64,000 nucleotides of DNA from Desulfohalovibrio reitneri. Its GTDB lineage: Bacteria > Desulfobacterota > Desulfovibrionia > Desulfovibrionales > Desulfovibrionaceae. The stretch is taken from NCBI RefSeq assembly GCF_000711295.1, contig NZ_JOMJ01000004.1:496001-560000 (forward strand). Direction: 5' to 3'. This document shows positions 16,961-30,645 of this stretch, piece after piece (positions within the stretch are counted from its first letter, which is position 1; each line of letters starts with the position of its first letter). Both the position numbers and the translations under genes were made by a program. Below the pieces are notes generated by a model. That model had not been told where the DNA came from. It saw only the letters and a list, made by a program, of their open reading frames with translations, and made no database searches.

Positions 16961-18295
16961 ATGGATTACAAAGTCGAAGATCTCACTCCCACCGAGAAAA
17001 AGGTCAATGTGACCGTGCCCGCCGAGGAGGTCAACGCCGCCCTGTCCGCGACCACCGCCATTTATGGCCGCAGCGCGGACATCAAGGGCTTCCGCAAGGG
17101 CAAGGTGCCTTCCTCCGTGGTGGAGACCAAGTTCAAGAAGCAGATTCTGGCCGAGGCCACCCAGGACCTGGTCAACTACCATATCAACGAGATCATGTCC
17201 GAGCTGAAGCTCTCCCCCATGTCCGGCATCCAGGTGGATTCCGACACCGTGGAGAAGGGGGAGGAGTTCACCTACTCCTTCACCTTCGAAGTGCCGCCCG
17301 CCCTGGAGCTTCCCGAGTACAAGGGGCTCGAGGTGGAGCAGGAGGCCGTGGAGGCCGACGAGAACGAGGTGGATCAGGTGGTTGAGCGCATCCGCGCCAA
17401 CATGGCCGAGCTTAAGGACGTGGAAGAGACCCGCGAGGCCCGGGACGGCGACACCGTCATGGTGGACTTCGCCGCCCTGTCCGACGACAAGGCCTTCGAG
17501 GGGTTGAAGTCCAACAATTTCCAGCTTGAACTGGGCCAGGGCCAGGCCCTGGAAGCCTTCGAGGACCTGGTCAAGGGCCTCAAGCCGGGCGAACAGAACT
17601 CCGGCGAGATCACCTTCCCCGAGGACTTCCTCAACGAGGACCTGGCCGGCAAGACCGCCGAGATGCGCGTCTACCTGCGCGGCATCAAGGAGAAGGTTCT
17701 GCCCGAGGTCAACGACGAGCTGGCCGTCAAGGCCGGCGGGTTCGAGAGCGTGGCCGCCATGCGCGAGGCCATCACCGAATCCTATTTGCAGTCCCGCCGC
17801 CAGCTGGTGCAGTCCGTTGCCCAAAAGGACCTGCTGGACAAGCTGATGCGGGACATGGAGATCCCCCTGCCCAAGACCCTGGTGGACCGCTATCTGGACC
17901 AGCTGGTGCAGGATCACGTGCAGAAGCTGGAGCGCAAAGGCAAGAGCCTGGCCTCCACCGGCAAGAGCACCGAGGACCTGCAGGAGGAGTATCGTCCCCA
18001 GGCCGAAGAGGCCGCCCGCACCCAGGTCTTCCTGATGGCCGTGGCCAACAAGGAAGAGATGACCGTCAGCCCCGAGGAGATCGACGGCGAGATGCGGCGC
18101 ATGGCCATGCAGTCCGGCCAGGACTACGGGCAGCTCAAGGAGTACGCCGAGCAGACCGGCCTGCACGTGCTCATCAAGGACCGCCTGCTGGCGGACAAGG
18201 CCATGCAGATGATTTACGAGAACGCCGAAGTCACCGAGGTCCCGGCCGGCTCCAAGTCCTCCGAAAGCGAAGAGCAGAGCGGGGAGGAGGGCTAG
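16961..18295 (+). CDS. tig: Trigger factor
   Basis: A 444-residue ribosome-associated chaperone with peptidyl-prolyl isomerase activity. The N-terminal ribosome-binding loop GFRKGKVP is at about residues 43-50. The FKBP-like PPIase domain spans about 150-245 (DGDTVMVDFAALSDDKAFEG). The C-terminal helical domain ends in an acidic Ser/Glu tail. The frame is open upstream to 16799, but the ATG at 16961 has AAAAGGA upstream and starts at the family start (MDYKVEDLTPTEKKV). It precedes clpP-clpX-lon, the common order in many bacteria, but a strong terminator separates it from clpP. Confidence 0.95.
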   Translation: MDYKVEDLTPTEKKVNVTVPAEEVNAALSATTAIYGRSADIKGFRKGKVPSSVVETKFKKQILAEATQDLVNYHINEIMSELKLSPMSGIQVDSDTVEKGEEFTYSFTFEVPPALELPEYKGLEVEQEAVEADENEVDQVVERIRANMAELKDVEETREARDGDTVMVDFAALSDDKAFEGLKSNNFQLELGQGQALEAFEDLVKGLKPGEQNSGEITFPEDFLNEDLAGKTAEMRVYLRGIKEKVLPEVNDELAVKAGGFESVAAMREAITESYLQSRRQLVQSVAQKDLLDKLMRDMEIPLPKTLVDRYLDQLVQDHVQKLERKGKSLASTGKSTEDLQEEYRPQAEEAARTQVFLMAVANKEEMTVSPEEIDGEMRRMAMQSGQDYGQLKEYAEQTGLHVLIKDRLLADKAMQMIYENAEVTEVPAGSKSSESEEQSGEEG

Positions 18296-18349
18296 TCTCC
18301 CCCCGCCGCTTCCCATATTCCGGCCGCGTTCGCGGCCCGGTTCTTGCTA

Positions 18350-18390
18350 CCCCGTTCCGCGTGCGGAACGGGGTGGCTGATTTTTTCCCC
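18350..18390 (+). terminator. Intrinsic terminator after tig
   Basis: Perfect 11-base arms (CCCCGTTCCGC at 18350-18360, complement at 18363-18373) with a two-base gap, followed shortly by TTTTTT at 18381-18386. A second GC hairpin lies just before it (18320-18340). Confidence 0.8.
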
Positions 18391-18434
18391 CTTGAACCCG
18401 CGGGCGGAAATGATTACCAATTGTCTGTGGTGTT

Positions 18435-18466
18435 CTTGAACCGCTGTCCAGCCCTTTTCCCCGTAG
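18435..18466 (+). promoter_or_regulatory. Possible heat-shock (sigma-32) promoter before clpP
   Basis: CTTGAA at 18435-18440 and CCCCGTAG at 18459-18466 resemble the sigma-32 -35 (CTTGAA) and -10 (CCCCATnT) boxes. The 18-base spacer is longer than usual. A gene for an RpoH-type sigma factor is present in this window at 45257-46291. Confidence 0.35.
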
Positions 18467-18495
18467 ACTCACACTCCATCAAGGAGAGTTGATCC

Positions 18496-19110
18496 ATGTC
18501 GTTTGCCCAGATTCCCATGGTCATCGAGACCACCGGGCGCGGCGAGCGCGCCTACGACATCTATTCCCGCCTGCTCAAGGACCGCATAATCCTCCTTGGC
18601 ACGGCCGTGGACGACCACATCGCCAGCTTGGTCTGCGCCCAACTCCTTTTCCTGGAGTCCGAAAACCCGGAGAAGGAGATCAACCTCTACATTAACTCCC
18701 CCGGCGGCTCCGTGACCGCCGGCATGGCCATCTACGACACCATGCAGTACATCTCCTCGCCGGTGGCCACCCTGTGCCTGGGCCAGGCCGCCTCCATGGG
18801 GGCGCTCCTGCTGTGCGCCGGCGCCGAGGGCATGCGCTACGCCCTGCCGCACTCGCGCATCATGATCCATCAGCCCATGGGCGGATTCCAGGGCCAAGCC
18901 ACGGACGTGGAAATCCAGGCCCGCGAGATTCTGCGCATGAAGCAGGAAATCAACGAGATCATCTCCCGCCACACCGGGCAGGAAATCTCCAAGGTGGAGA
19001 CCGACACCGAGCGGGACTTCTTCATGAAGGCCTCAGAGGCCAAGGACTACGGCATCATCGACAACGTGCTGAGCCATCGCGGCGAGGCAGGGGACGAAAG
19101 CAAGGGGTAA
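18496..19110 (+). CDS. clpP: ATP-dependent Clp protease proteolytic subunit
   Basis: A 204-residue serine protease. The nucleophile is Ser100 (GQAASMG) and the general base is His125 ([10 protein letters not shown]); the catalytic aspartate lies in the usual region before [19 protein letters not shown]. It assembles as a barrel of two heptamers and degrades proteins delivered by ClpX or ClpA. The ATG is preceded by AAGGAGA. clpX follows after 21 bases, in the same operon. Confidence 0.96.
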   Translation: MSFAQIPMVIETTGRGERAYDIYSRLLKDRIILLGTAVDDHIASLVCAQLLFLESENPEKEINLYINSPGGSVTAGMAIYDTMQYISSPVATLCLGQAASMGALLLCAGAEGMRYALPHSRIMIHQPMGGFQGQATDVEIQAREILRMKQEINEIISRHTGQEISKVETDTERDFFMKASEAKDYGIIDNVLSHRGEAGDESKG

Positions 19111-19131
19111 CCCGGGGACCGAGAGGAAAGC

Positions 19132-20382
<1,251 letters not shown>

Positions 20383-20411
20383 GGCCGTTTGTCCGGCCGC
20401 GGGGCCGGGCG

Positions 20412-20439
20412 TTGACAGCGCGACCCTGGGCATTAGTTT
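20412..20439 (+). promoter_or_regulatory. Possible promoter for lon
   Basis: A perfect TTGACA, a 16-base spacer, then TAGTTT, in the 114-base gap between clpX and lon. The -10 is moderate. Confidence 0.45.
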
Positions 20440-20496
20440 GATGAATGTGGCGGAGGCGGCCAGCCTCCGCCCATTGCAGCATTCCGAGGAGCATAC

Positions 20497-22980
<2,484 letters not shown>

Positions 22981-23009
22981 CGGCCGAAGCCGCCACAGCG
23001 CAAGATACC

Positions 23010-23042
23010 AGGGCCGGGGGCGTCACGCTCCCGGCCCTTTTC
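23010..23042. terminator. Bidirectional terminator between lon and the GIY-YIG gene
   Basis: GGGCCGGG and CCCGGCCC form a stem with a loop around GGCGTCACGCT, followed by TTTTC on the plus strand. It abuts the stop of the opposing gene. Confidence 0.7.
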
Positions 23043-23298
23043 ATTCCCCCGGTCCGGAGAGCAGGTCCGGCTTGTCCGCCTTGCGCGCCCGTTTCACCCG
23101 CGCCTCCAGGGCGCAGGCGGAGGAGCGGTCCGCCCGCTCCGCCCAGGCTGCCAGCCGCACCGGCCGCCGCGAGCGGGTGTAGCGCGCCCCGCCCGGCAGT
23201 TCGCCGTTGTGTTCGGCTAGCCTGCGGTCGAGGTCGGTGGTTACTCCGCAGTACAGGGTGGAGTCGGCGCACTCCAGCAAATAGACGAACCAGGCCAT
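23041..23298 (-). CDS. GIY-YIG nuclease-domain small protein (YhbQ/UPF0213-like)
   Basis: An 85-residue protein consisting of a single GIY-YIG domain. [23 protein letters not shown] carries the two strands and first helix in split form: VYLLEC, then YCGVT in place of YIG. It continues with [11 protein letters not shown] and [12 protein letters not shown]. The catalytic Arg/Glu region ([15 protein letters not shown]) looks intact. Family members are structure-selective nucleases or have no known role. It is four bases downstream of the NDH-2-like gene, so it is cotranscribed with it. Confidence 0.8.
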   Translation of the reverse strand: MAWFVYLLECADSTLYCGVTTDLDRRLAEHNGELPGGARYTRSRRPVRLAAWAERADRSSACALEARVKRARKADKPDLLSGPGE

Positions 23299-23302
23299 CC
23301 GC

Positions 23303-24613
23303 CTACTTCTCTGGTCCGGGCGGTTCCGGGTCTTTCTGTGCGCCGGACTGCTTGAGCGCCGCGCGATGCCACAGCCACTCGCGGGGCAGGATGAGGCGTA
23401 CCGCGCGCTCGAAGAAGAAATAGTCCCAGGCCCAGTTGATGAGCACCACCAAGCGGTTGCGGAAGCCCACCAGGTAGAGCAGGTGGACGAACAGCCAGAT
23501 GACCCAGGCGGTGAAGCCGGTGTAGCCGCGCTTGCCCAGACGGGCCACGGCGGCGCCTCGGCCGATGGTGGCCAGGGAGCCTTTGTCGCGGTAGCGGAAG
23601 GGCTTGGCTTGCTTGCCCTTGGCCACCCGCCAGATGGACCTGCCCACGTGGCGGCCCTGCTGGATTGCCACCGGGGCGATCATGGGCAGGGCCTCGGCCT
23701 CTTCCACCCGGCAGCAGTCCCCAGCCGCCCAGATGTTGTCGAACCCCTTCACCCGCAGATCGGGTCGGCAGAGCACCTGCCCGTTGTCCGCCAGGGGCAG
23801 GCCCAGGGTTTCCAGCAGGGGATGCGCCCGCACCCCTGCGGTCCAGACCACGGTGTCTGTGGGGATGCGGGAGCCGTCGCGCAGGGCGGCGAAGTCCGGT
23901 CCAACCTCGGCCACCATGGCTGCCAGCCGCACCTCGGCGCCCTTTCTCCGCAGCCGCATCAGGGCGTCCTCGCGCAGCCTTTCGGGGAAGCCGGGCAGCA
24001 CGTTGTCCAGGGCTTCCAGCAGCACCACCCGCGCCTGCCCGGCGATGCGGTGGGGGTAGTCGCGAGTCAGGGGCCCTCGGATCAACTCGGCCAGCGCCCC
24101 GGCGTACTCCAGTCCGGTGGGGCCGCCGCCCACCACGGTGAAGGTCAGGGCGCGCCGTTGCTCCGCCGGGTCGGAAGTGAGCATGGCCCGCTCGAATCGG
24201 CCCAGGATGTGGTTGCGCAGGAACATGGCCTGCTCCAGGTACTTCAGGCGAAAAGAGTGCTCCACGGCGCCGGGCACGCCGAAGAAGTGGGTCACGCTGC
24301 CCAGGCCCAGGACCAGATGGCGGTAATGAAAACGCCCCTGGTCGGTGTGCAGGGCGTTGGCTTCGGTGTCCAGCCCGATGGCCGTGGCCATGGCGAAGTT
24401 GACCCCTCGCGCCCCCTTGTTGCGGAAAATTCCGCGCACGGGGTAGGCGATCTGCTCGCTCTCCAGTTCGGCCGCGGCCACCTGATACAGCAGGGGCAGG
24501 AAGGTGTGGTAGTTGTTCTTGTCCACCACCAGAACGTCCAGCCCCTTGCCCGCCAGGGCACGGGCGGCCCACAGGCCGGAGAACCCGGCCCCGGCGATGA
24601 CGACGTCGTGCAC
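23303..24613 (-). CDS. Type II NADH dehydrogenase-like flavoprotein
   Basis: A 436-residue two-dinucleotide-fold flavoprotein. The FAD site is [17 protein letters not shown] (residues 4-20). The NAD(P)H site is [16 protein letters not shown] (about 160-175), and the C-terminal FAD motif is [13 protein letters not shown]. After [12 protein letters not shown] it ends in an amphipathic/hydrophobic stretch (about 365-420) suited to membrane attachment. NDH-2 enzymes pass electrons from NADH to quinone without pumping protons. In a strict anaerobe the role may be redox balancing or oxygen protection. The start is an ATG with GGAGGCGCTCC upstream. Confidence 0.82.
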   Translation of the reverse strand: MHDVVIAGAGFSGLWAARALAGKGLDVLVVDKNNYHTFLPLLYQVAAAELESEQIAYPVRGIFRNKGARGVNFAMATAIGLDTEANALHTDQGRFHYRHLVLGLGSVTHFFGVPGAVEHSFRLKYLEQAMFLRNHILGRFERAMLTSDPAEQRRALTFTVVGGGPTGLEYAGALAELIRGPLTRDYPHRIAGQARVVLLEALDNVLPGFPERLREDALMRLRRKGAEVRLAAMVAEVGPDFAALRDGSRIPTDTVVWTAGVRAHPLLETLGLPLADNGQVLCRPDLRVKGFDNIWAAGDCCRVEEAEALPMIAPVAIQQGRHVGRSIWRVAKGKQAKPFRYRDKGSLATIGRGAAVARLGKRGYTGFTAWVIWLFVHLLYLVGFRNRLVVLINWAWDYFFFERAVRLILPREWLWHRAALKQSGAQKDPEPPGPEK

Positions 24614-24699
24614 GGAGCGCCTCCAGGAAAGATTCGCGGAACATACTCTGTATGACAGGGGGCGCGACCGGGGGTCAAGGCGGCGAACGGTTCGCGGGG

Positions 24700-25893
24700 T
24701 CAGGCGGCGTCGCGTCCGGCGAAAGCCCGCACTTCGGCCAAGCTTTCTTCAAGAGTCCGCAGATAGCGCAGGCGGAAGGCCTCGCCGTTGTCCGTGTATT
24801 CCTCGGCCAGCCGCGTGTGCGCGCGGTACCAGGCGGCCACGCCCGGGTTGCGCTTGAGGCGGGCGTAGGAGCGGACCATGTGCAGGGTGGTGTGGCAGAC
24901 GGGCACGCCAGTCCCCTCCGCCGCCAGCAGGTCCGTGAAGTCGCGGTCCGGCTCGTGGAAGAAGGAGCCCACGGCGCGGGCGGCGTGGTAGTTGGAGCCG
25001 GAGCGGAGCAGGGCGGTCCGCAGCTCGTCCGTCATGAATTCCGGCTGGAAGGGGCGGGACCACTCCACGGGGACCGATTCGTCCCCGGAATATTCCACAC
25101 GGCCGCTCTCAGCCGCGCGGACGACCTTGTCCGCCAGCGGCCCCCACAGGGTGCCAACGTGCTCCAGGTCGCGCCGCATGCCCGCAAGGCCGGACTCGTC
25201 GTCGCCGGAGACGGTCAGCCGCAGGAAGGGGCAGTGCGCCTCCACGGTCTGTTCACCTCGCCGCCAGACCCCGGCCAGTACCCGTTCAACGTCCAGCATT
25301 TCCACGCCGTCCAGTCCGGCCACCCACTCGGCCAGCGCCCGGGGGGCCTCGCGCCAGGAGCGTTCCCAGACAGGCAGGTAGGAGTATGGTTCGGGGCCGA
25401 AAGCAGGATGGTGCCCCAGCCGGGTGAGAACCAGCACGGGCACGCCGGGCCGGGACTCGCGCAGTTTTTCCAGCCAGCCGGACCAGCGTTGGAAGTAGCC
25501 GTCCGGGTTGGGCCGCATCTCCACGAAGTTCTCTTTCATCCACATGCCCAAATCCGGGTCCAGGTTCCAGGCGGCCGAATCCAGGGCCACGGCCCATCCC
25601 TCGTCCCGGTGGGCGAAGAGCGGCTCCATTTCGTGAAAGAGGCTGACCACCAGCAGGTCGGGGAACTCGCGGTTCGGCGGCAGGGCGTGGAACTGATTGG
25701 CCAACTCCCGCTTGTGCAGACAGCTGGCCGGACCGGGTGCGGCCAGGCGGCGGGCCAATTCGGGCGGCACGCGGCCGGGGGAGTGCAGCAGGGTGGCCGG
25801 GGAAGCCTGCCAGAAATGCTCGCATGCCGCGCCGCGCGCCAGCAGGGCGTTGGCCAAAAAGGAGGTCTGGCAGTTGCCGAGGAGGTGGATCAT
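24700..25893 (-). CDS. Hypothetical protein with WcbI-like GNCQ motif
   Basis: A 397-residue protein I cannot place with certainty. The N-terminus MIHLLGNCQTSFLANALL carries the GNCQ signature seen in WcbI-type proteins of capsule synthesis, which bind coenzyme A and are thought to be acetyltransferases. Other visible segments are SLFHEMEPLFAHRDEGW, VPVLVLTRLGHHPAFGPE and a C-terminal region with HTTLHMVRSYARLKRNPGV. No signal peptide or membrane helix is evident. No polysaccharide gene is adjacent: the neighbours are an NADH dehydrogenase and a divergent metallo-hydrolase. The motif is seen; the function is a guess. Confidence 0.6.
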   Translation of the reverse strand: MIHLLGNCQTSFLANALLARGAACEHFWQASPATLLHSPGRVPPELARRLAAPGPASCLHKRELANQFHALPPNREFPDLLVVSLFHEMEPLFAHRDEGWAVALDSAAWNLDPDLGMWMKENFVEMRPNPDGYFQRWSGWLEKLRESRPGVPVLVLTRLGHHPAFGPEPYSYLPVWERSWREAPRALAEWVAGLDGVEMLDVERVLAGVWRRGEQTVEAHCPFLRLTVSGDDESGLAGMRRDLEHVGTLWGPLADKVVRAAESGRVEYSGDESVPVEWSRPFQPEFMTDELRTALLRSGSNYHAARAVGSFFHEPDRDFTDLLAAEGTGVPVCHTTLHMVRSYARLKRNPGVAAWYRAHTRLAEEYTDNGEAFRLRYLRTLEESLAEVRAFAGRDAA

Positions 25894-25973
25894 GCTCTAT
25901 TCCTGCGGGGAAGATGTTGCCGGGGCGGCCCGGTTTCCCGTCATCCAAGCAATCACCGAGCCAAGGCCTTCCC

Positions 25974-26606
25974 ATGCTCATCCACTCCTTCGTCCTGGGC
26001 CCCCTGGAGACAAACTGTTACGTGCTGGCGGACCGGGACACTGGTCGCGCCCTGGTCATCGACCCCGGGCTGGAACCGGGGGAGGTAGCGGCCTTCCTCG
26101 CTCGCTTCCACTACTACGCCGAGGCCGTGCTGTTGACCCATCTGCACGCCGACCACGTGGCAGGCGCGGCCGAGCTGGCGCGGGAGACCGGCGCGGAGGT
26201 GCTGGGACCGGAAGCGGACCGTTTTCTGCTGGACCGCCCCGAGGGGGGCGGGGGCTATGAGGATATACCGCCCACGGAGCCATTCGAGATGCGCGGCATC
26301 GGGCCGGGGCGGCTGACCCTGGCGGGACAGCCCGTGCTGGCTTTGCCCGTGCCCGGCCACACGCCGGGCTCGCTGTGCTACTTCTTTCCGGCCTTGGAAT
26401 CGGTGTTCACCGGAGATTGCCTATTCCGGGGCACCGTGGGCCACACGCGGGGGCCGGGGGGCGACGCCCAGGGGCTGCTGGATGCCATACGCGCCCGGCT
26501 CTTGACCCTGCCGCCGGAAACCGAGGTTTTTCCCGGCCACGGCCCGGCCACAACCATCTCCCGCGAGAGGGCGGGGAATCCGTTCTTTGCGGATGGGCGG
26601 AAATGA
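25974..26606 (+). CDS. Metallo-beta-lactamase-fold hydrolase (glyoxalase II-like)
   Basis: A 210-residue MBL-fold protein. The metal-binding THLHADHVAGA motif (HxHxDH) is near residue 50. Further ligands are in PVPGHTPGSLCYF, FTGDCLFRGTVGHT and a terminal FPGHGPATTISRE. This arrangement matches the glyoxalase II/YcbL group that hydrolyses thioesters with two metals; the real substrate is unknown. The frame is open upstream, but the ATG at 25974 begins at the family start (LIHSFVLGPLETNCYVL) and has AAGG nine bases upstream. It is divergent from the GNCQ gene. Confidence 0.82.
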   Translation: MLIHSFVLGPLETNCYVLADRDTGRALVIDPGLEPGEVAAFLARFHYYAEAVLLTHLHADHVAGAAELARETGAEVLGPEADRFLLDRPEGGGGYEDIPPTEPFEMRGIGPGRLTLAGQPVLALPVPGHTPGSLCYFFPALESVFTGDCLFRGTVGHTRGPGGDAQGLLDAIRARLLTLPPETEVFPGHGPATTISRERAGNPFFADGRK

Positions 26607-26612
26607 AAAACG

Positions 26613-26657
26613 CGAACGGCCGGGCCGCGCGATGCGACCCGGCCGTGCCCGTTCGAC
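26613..26657. terminator. Hairpin between two convergent genes
   Basis: Arms CGAACGG...CCGGG and CCCGG...CCGTTCG form an imperfect GC stem just after the hydrolase stop and before the stop of the opposing small gene. There is no long T run. Confidence 0.5.
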
Positions 26658-26670
26658 GCGGATTTCGCCC

Positions 26671-26913
26671 TTAATCCAGCCGGGCGACCTCCATGGAGTC
26701 GTCGAACGCTGCCAGACAGCGGTAGGTGTGCCCGCCGTCCTGGAAGGTGTACTCGCAGTCGGGGAAAAGCTGGATGGCTGGTGCGAAGGAATCGCCCAGG
26801 AATACGTCCTTGGCTTCCCCGTTTCCCTCGAACCGGACCGTCGTGCCAGGCAGGACAATGGTTTCGCCGTGATGGATGCGGACCGGCAGGTCGGCTTCGG
26901 TGTACTCGGCCAT
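26671..26913 (-). CDS. Small hypothetical protein
   Basis: An 80-residue acidic protein I do not recognise. It has alternating hydrophobic strands suggestive of a small beta barrel (DLPVRIHHGETIVLPGTTVRFEG). There is no signal peptide, membrane helix or cysteine pair; one cysteine lies in FPDCEYTF and one in YRCLAAF. The start is well supported by GAGGAGGT before the ATG, and codon use matches the neighbours, so it is probably real. It is isolated between a convergent hydrolase gene and the epsC terminator region. Confidence 0.6.
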   Translation of the reverse strand: MAEYTEADLPVRIHHGETIVLPGTTVRFEGNGEAKDVFLGDSFAPAIQLFPDCEYTFQDGGHTYRCLAAFDDSMEVARLD

Positions 26914-27063
26914 CGCTTACCTCCTCGGGCTCAGGGTACACGAATACATGAATGGATATTCAAAAAGCGTGCCCTTGAAGAACGGCAGCCGTTCCAGGCG
27001 TATTCGCTTTGCGTATATCGCCTAGTCCGGTTGAAATGGGAGCGCAACGCGCTCTCAGCCCCA

Positions 27064-27090
27064 TCGGGCGGGCGAAAAAAACGCCCGCTC
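27064..27090 (-). terminator. Hairpin after epsC
   Basis: A GC stem (GCGGGCG/CGCCCGC, 27068-27074 and 27082-27088) encloses a seven-base A/T loop. A second small stem (GAGCGC/GCGCTC, about 27040-27057) lies just beyond. It is located seven bases past the epsC stop on the minus strand. Confidence 0.5.
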
Positions 27091-27096
27091 GGCGGC

Positions 27097-28022
27097 CTAG
27101 ATGCCCGCGCCCTGGGTGAACCGTTCCAGGTTCCCGCCGCGCTGCAGGATGGTGGAGCCGGGCGGCACCGAGCGGGTGAGCCAGACGTTGCCGCCTATGG
27201 TGGAGCCCGCGCCGATGGTCACCCGCCCCAGAATGGTGGCCCCGGAGTAGATGACCACGTCGTCCTCCACCACGGGGTGGCGCGGCTGGCCCTTGATGAG
27301 CCTGCCGCTCTCGTCCTTGGGGAAGCTTTTGGCGCCCAGGGTCACGCCCTGGTAGATGCGCACGTCGCGGCCGATGACGCAGGTCTCGCCGATGACCACG
27401 CCGGTGCCGTGGTCGATGAAGAAGTTGGGCCCGATGTCCGCGCCGGGGTGGATGTCGATGCCAGTGACGGAGTGGGCCATTTCCCCGATTATGCGGGGAA
27501 TGATGACCACGCCCAGCTTCTGCAGCTCGTGGGCCACGCGGTGGTGGGTGAGGGCGGTGATGGAGGGGTAGCAGAAGATGGTCTCGCCGGGGCTTCGGGA
27601 GGCCGGGTCGCCCCGGTGGGCGGCCTCCACGTCGCCGGCCAGCGACTCTCGCACGGAGGGCAGGGAGCGCAGGAAGGCGGCGGCCAGTTCCCCGGCCCGC
27701 TCGTCGCATTCGCGGCAGTCCCGTTCCTCCCGGTCCGGCTCGCAGATGAAGCAGAAGCCCCGCCGCACCTGTTCGCGCACCAGCCGCATCACCCGGTCCA
27801 GCTGGCTCCCCAGGTGAAAGCCCATGGTGGAGGGGGTGATCTCGTGGTCGCCGAAGAAGCCGGGGAAGAGCACGGCCTTGAGCCGCTCCATGATCTCCCG
27901 CAGCGCGTCCACCGAGGGCATGGGGTGGTCGCGGCCCGTCTGGTGGCTGACCCCCTTGCTGGAGTCCGGCGAGGCCAGCTTTTCCGCGACTTCGGCCACC
28001 ACGCCGTTGTAAGCGGATGGAG

Positions 28023-28026
<4 letters not shown>
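27097..28026 (-). CDS. epsC: Serine O-acetyltransferase, EpsC type
   Basis: A 309-residue protein. The C-terminal left-handed beta-helix acetyltransferase domain has [21 protein letters not shown] (catalytic histidines), VIGETCVIG and [16 protein letters not shown]. The N-terminal extension of about 130 residues, with a cysteine cluster ([16 protein letters not shown]), is typical of the larger EpsC group. It makes O-acetylserine from serine and acetyl-CoA. The GTG start overlaps the stop of cysK as GTGA, so the enzyme supplying the substrate and the one using it are translationally coupled. Confidence 0.9.
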
Positions 28027-28955
<929 letters not shown>

Positions 28956-29077
28956 GTCGTCTCCTCGATTCAACAGGGCCGCGAAGCCCGCGGCGCTCCC
29001 TCCGGGTCTGTCATATTTCCCGCTCTTTTGCTACCAGAGGAAGCGTACGACAGGACACCATCCACCAAGGAGATACC

Positions 29078-29635
29078 ATGCGTTTTCTTCGTTATCCCCT
29101 GCTTCTGGCCATGGCTCTTCTGCTGGCGGGCTGCGGTTCGCCCAACACCCTCATGCTCGGCTACGAGCCCGCGCCCATGGACGTGGACTGCCCCGGCTCC
29201 GTGACCGTGGTTCGTTTCCAGGACTCGCGGGACAGGGAGGCCGTCGGCGTGAAGAACGACGGCTCCTCCATCTACTCCTCCAAGCCGGTCAACGAGTGGG
29301 TCAGCCGCGCCTTCTACGACCAGTTCCAGAAGCTTGGCTGCACCATGGCCTACCAGGAGGAGGACTACCGGCCCATGACCGACTACGTGGTGCGCGGCGA
29401 GGTGCTGGACGCCTGGATCAAGGAGGAGAGCGTCACCGACTACACCTCCAGCCTGTCCATGCTGGTCAAGGTGGAGAAGGTCGGGGAAGGCGTGGTCTAC
29501 GAGGAAAAGCTGAACAGCTCCGTGGAGCGCACGGTCGTTCCCGGCTCCGGCAAGGCGGCGGAGATTCTGCGGGAGACCCTGACCGATCTGGTGCGTCCTG
29601 TGGTGCACAAGGTGGCCCGCGACCAGCGGGAGTAG
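29078..29635 (+). CDS. Lipoprotein, YajG-like
   Basis: A 185-residue protein with a short signal peptide and a clear lipobox (LLLAGCGSPNT, acylated cysteine near residue 19), so it is exported and lipid-anchored. The mature part has the pattern of YajG-type outer-membrane lipoproteins: VTVVRFQDSRDREAVGVKN, then VNEWVSRAFYDQFQKLGC and a C-terminal helix. Function is unknown in the family. A near-perfect AAGGAGATACC precedes the ATG. It is divergent from cysK and followed six bases later by a permease gene, with which it may share a transcript. Confidence 0.75.
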   Translation: MRFLRYPLLLAMALLLAGCGSPNTLMLGYEPAPMDVDCPGSVTVVRFQDSRDREAVGVKNDGSSIYSSKPVNEWVSRAFYDQFQKLGCTMAYQEEDYRPMTDYVVRGEVLDAWIKEESVTDYTSSLSMLVKVEKVGEGVVYEEKLNSSVERTVVPGSGKAAEILRETLTDLVRPVVHKVARDQRE

Positions 29636-29641
29636 TCCGGC

Positions 29642-30526
29642 TTGCTCTTTCCCGTCTCCGGGGTCGAGACCCCGTTGTGGGTGCCGCCGCTGACCGCCCT
29701 GGCGGTCTCCTTCGTGACCTCCATGGGCGGCGTCTCGGGGGCCTTTTTGCTGCTGCCCTTCCAGGTCAGCGTGCTGGGCTACACCGCGCCGTCGGTCAGC
29801 GCCACCAACCAGGTCTTCAACATCGTGGCCATTCCCGGCGGGGTGTACCGCTATCTGCGGGAGGGGCGCATGGTCTGGCCGCTGGTCATCGCGGTCACGG
29901 CCGGAACCCTGCCCGGAGTCTTTCTGGGCGCGCTGGTCCGGGTGGCCTGGCTGCCGGACCCCACGGCCTTCAAGGCTTTCGCCGGGCTGGTGCTTCTCTA
30001 CATCGGCGCGCGCATGGCCCGCGACGCGGCCAGGGGCGGGGGAGGGCGCAAAGCGCCCTCCGGCCCCATGGCCGTGACCGGGGCCAGACTGGACTGGCGC
30101 GGCGGCGAGTACGTCTTCGAGGGCGAACGCCATACCTTCTCCACCCCGGCCGTGTTCGGGCTCTGCCTGGCGGTCGGCGTGGTGGGCGGCGTCTACGGCA
30201 TCGGCGGCGGGGCCATCGTGGCACCCTTCTTCGTGGCCGTGCTGGGGCTGCCCGTGCACACCGTGGCCGGGGCCGCCCTGTGCGGCACCTTCGTCACCTC
30301 GGTCTTCGGGGTGCTCTTCTACCACCTCATCGCCCCCTTCTTTCCGGGCATGGCCGTGGCTCCTGACTGGCGGCTGGGCCTGCTTTTCGGCCTGGGCGGC
30401 CTGGTGGGCATATACCTGGGCGCGCGCTGCCAGCGCTTCGTGCCCGCCCGGCTCATCAAGCTGTTGCTCACCGCGGTCATTCTCTTCACCGCCGGCAAGT
30501 ACCTGCTGGGCTTTCTGTTCAACTAA
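29642..30526 (+). CDS. TauE/SafE family permease (sulfite/sulfonate exporter-like)
   Basis: A 294-residue membrane protein with about eight hydrophobic helices. The two half-repeats typical of TauE/SafE are visible: VTSMGGVSGAFLLLPFQVSVLG plus SATNQVFNIVAIPGG, and VGGVYGIGGGAIVAPFFVAVLGLP plus VAGAALCGTFVTSV. A soluble loop of about 45 residues (125-170) separates them. The family moves sulfur-containing or carboxylate anions; the substrate here is unknown, though export of sulfite or a sulfonate would suit a sulfate reducer. The start is a TTG with GGGAG upstream. Confidence 0.8.
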   Translation: MLFPVSGVETPLWVPPLTALAVSFVTSMGGVSGAFLLLPFQVSVLGYTAPSVSATNQVFNIVAIPGGVYRYLREGRMVWPLVIAVTAGTLPGVFLGALVRVAWLPDPTAFKAFAGLVLLYIGARMARDAARGGGGRKAPSGPMAVTGARLDWRGGEYVFEGERHTFSTPAVFGLCLAVGVVGGVYGIGGGAIVAPFFVAVLGLPVHTVAGAALCGTFVTSVFGVLFYHLIAPFFPGMAVAPDWRLGLLFGLGGLVGIYLGARCQRFVPARLIKLLLTAVILFTAGKYLLGFLFN

Positions 30527-30574
30527 TCATTGCCCTCCGGGCGCTTTCCGGCTCCATTCCCCGAGGATACCCCC

Positions 30575-30602
30575 TTGCCAAATGGGCCGGGTCCGGTATG
30601 CT
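30575..30602 (+). promoter_or_regulatory. Promoter for the ferritin gene group
   Basis: TTGCCA, a 16-base spacer, then TATGCT, ending 43 bases before the ferritin ATG. No Fur-box-like 19-base palindrome was recognised around it. Confidence 0.5.
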
Positions 30603-30645
30603 GGCGGAAAATGGATAGCAACTTCTTTCAGGAGGAATACCGACG

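Noticed and set aside
15209-18316. 1035-codon open frame on the minus strand
   Set aside because: It is antisense to thiD, a tRNA and tig. Composition is typical of a shadow frame.
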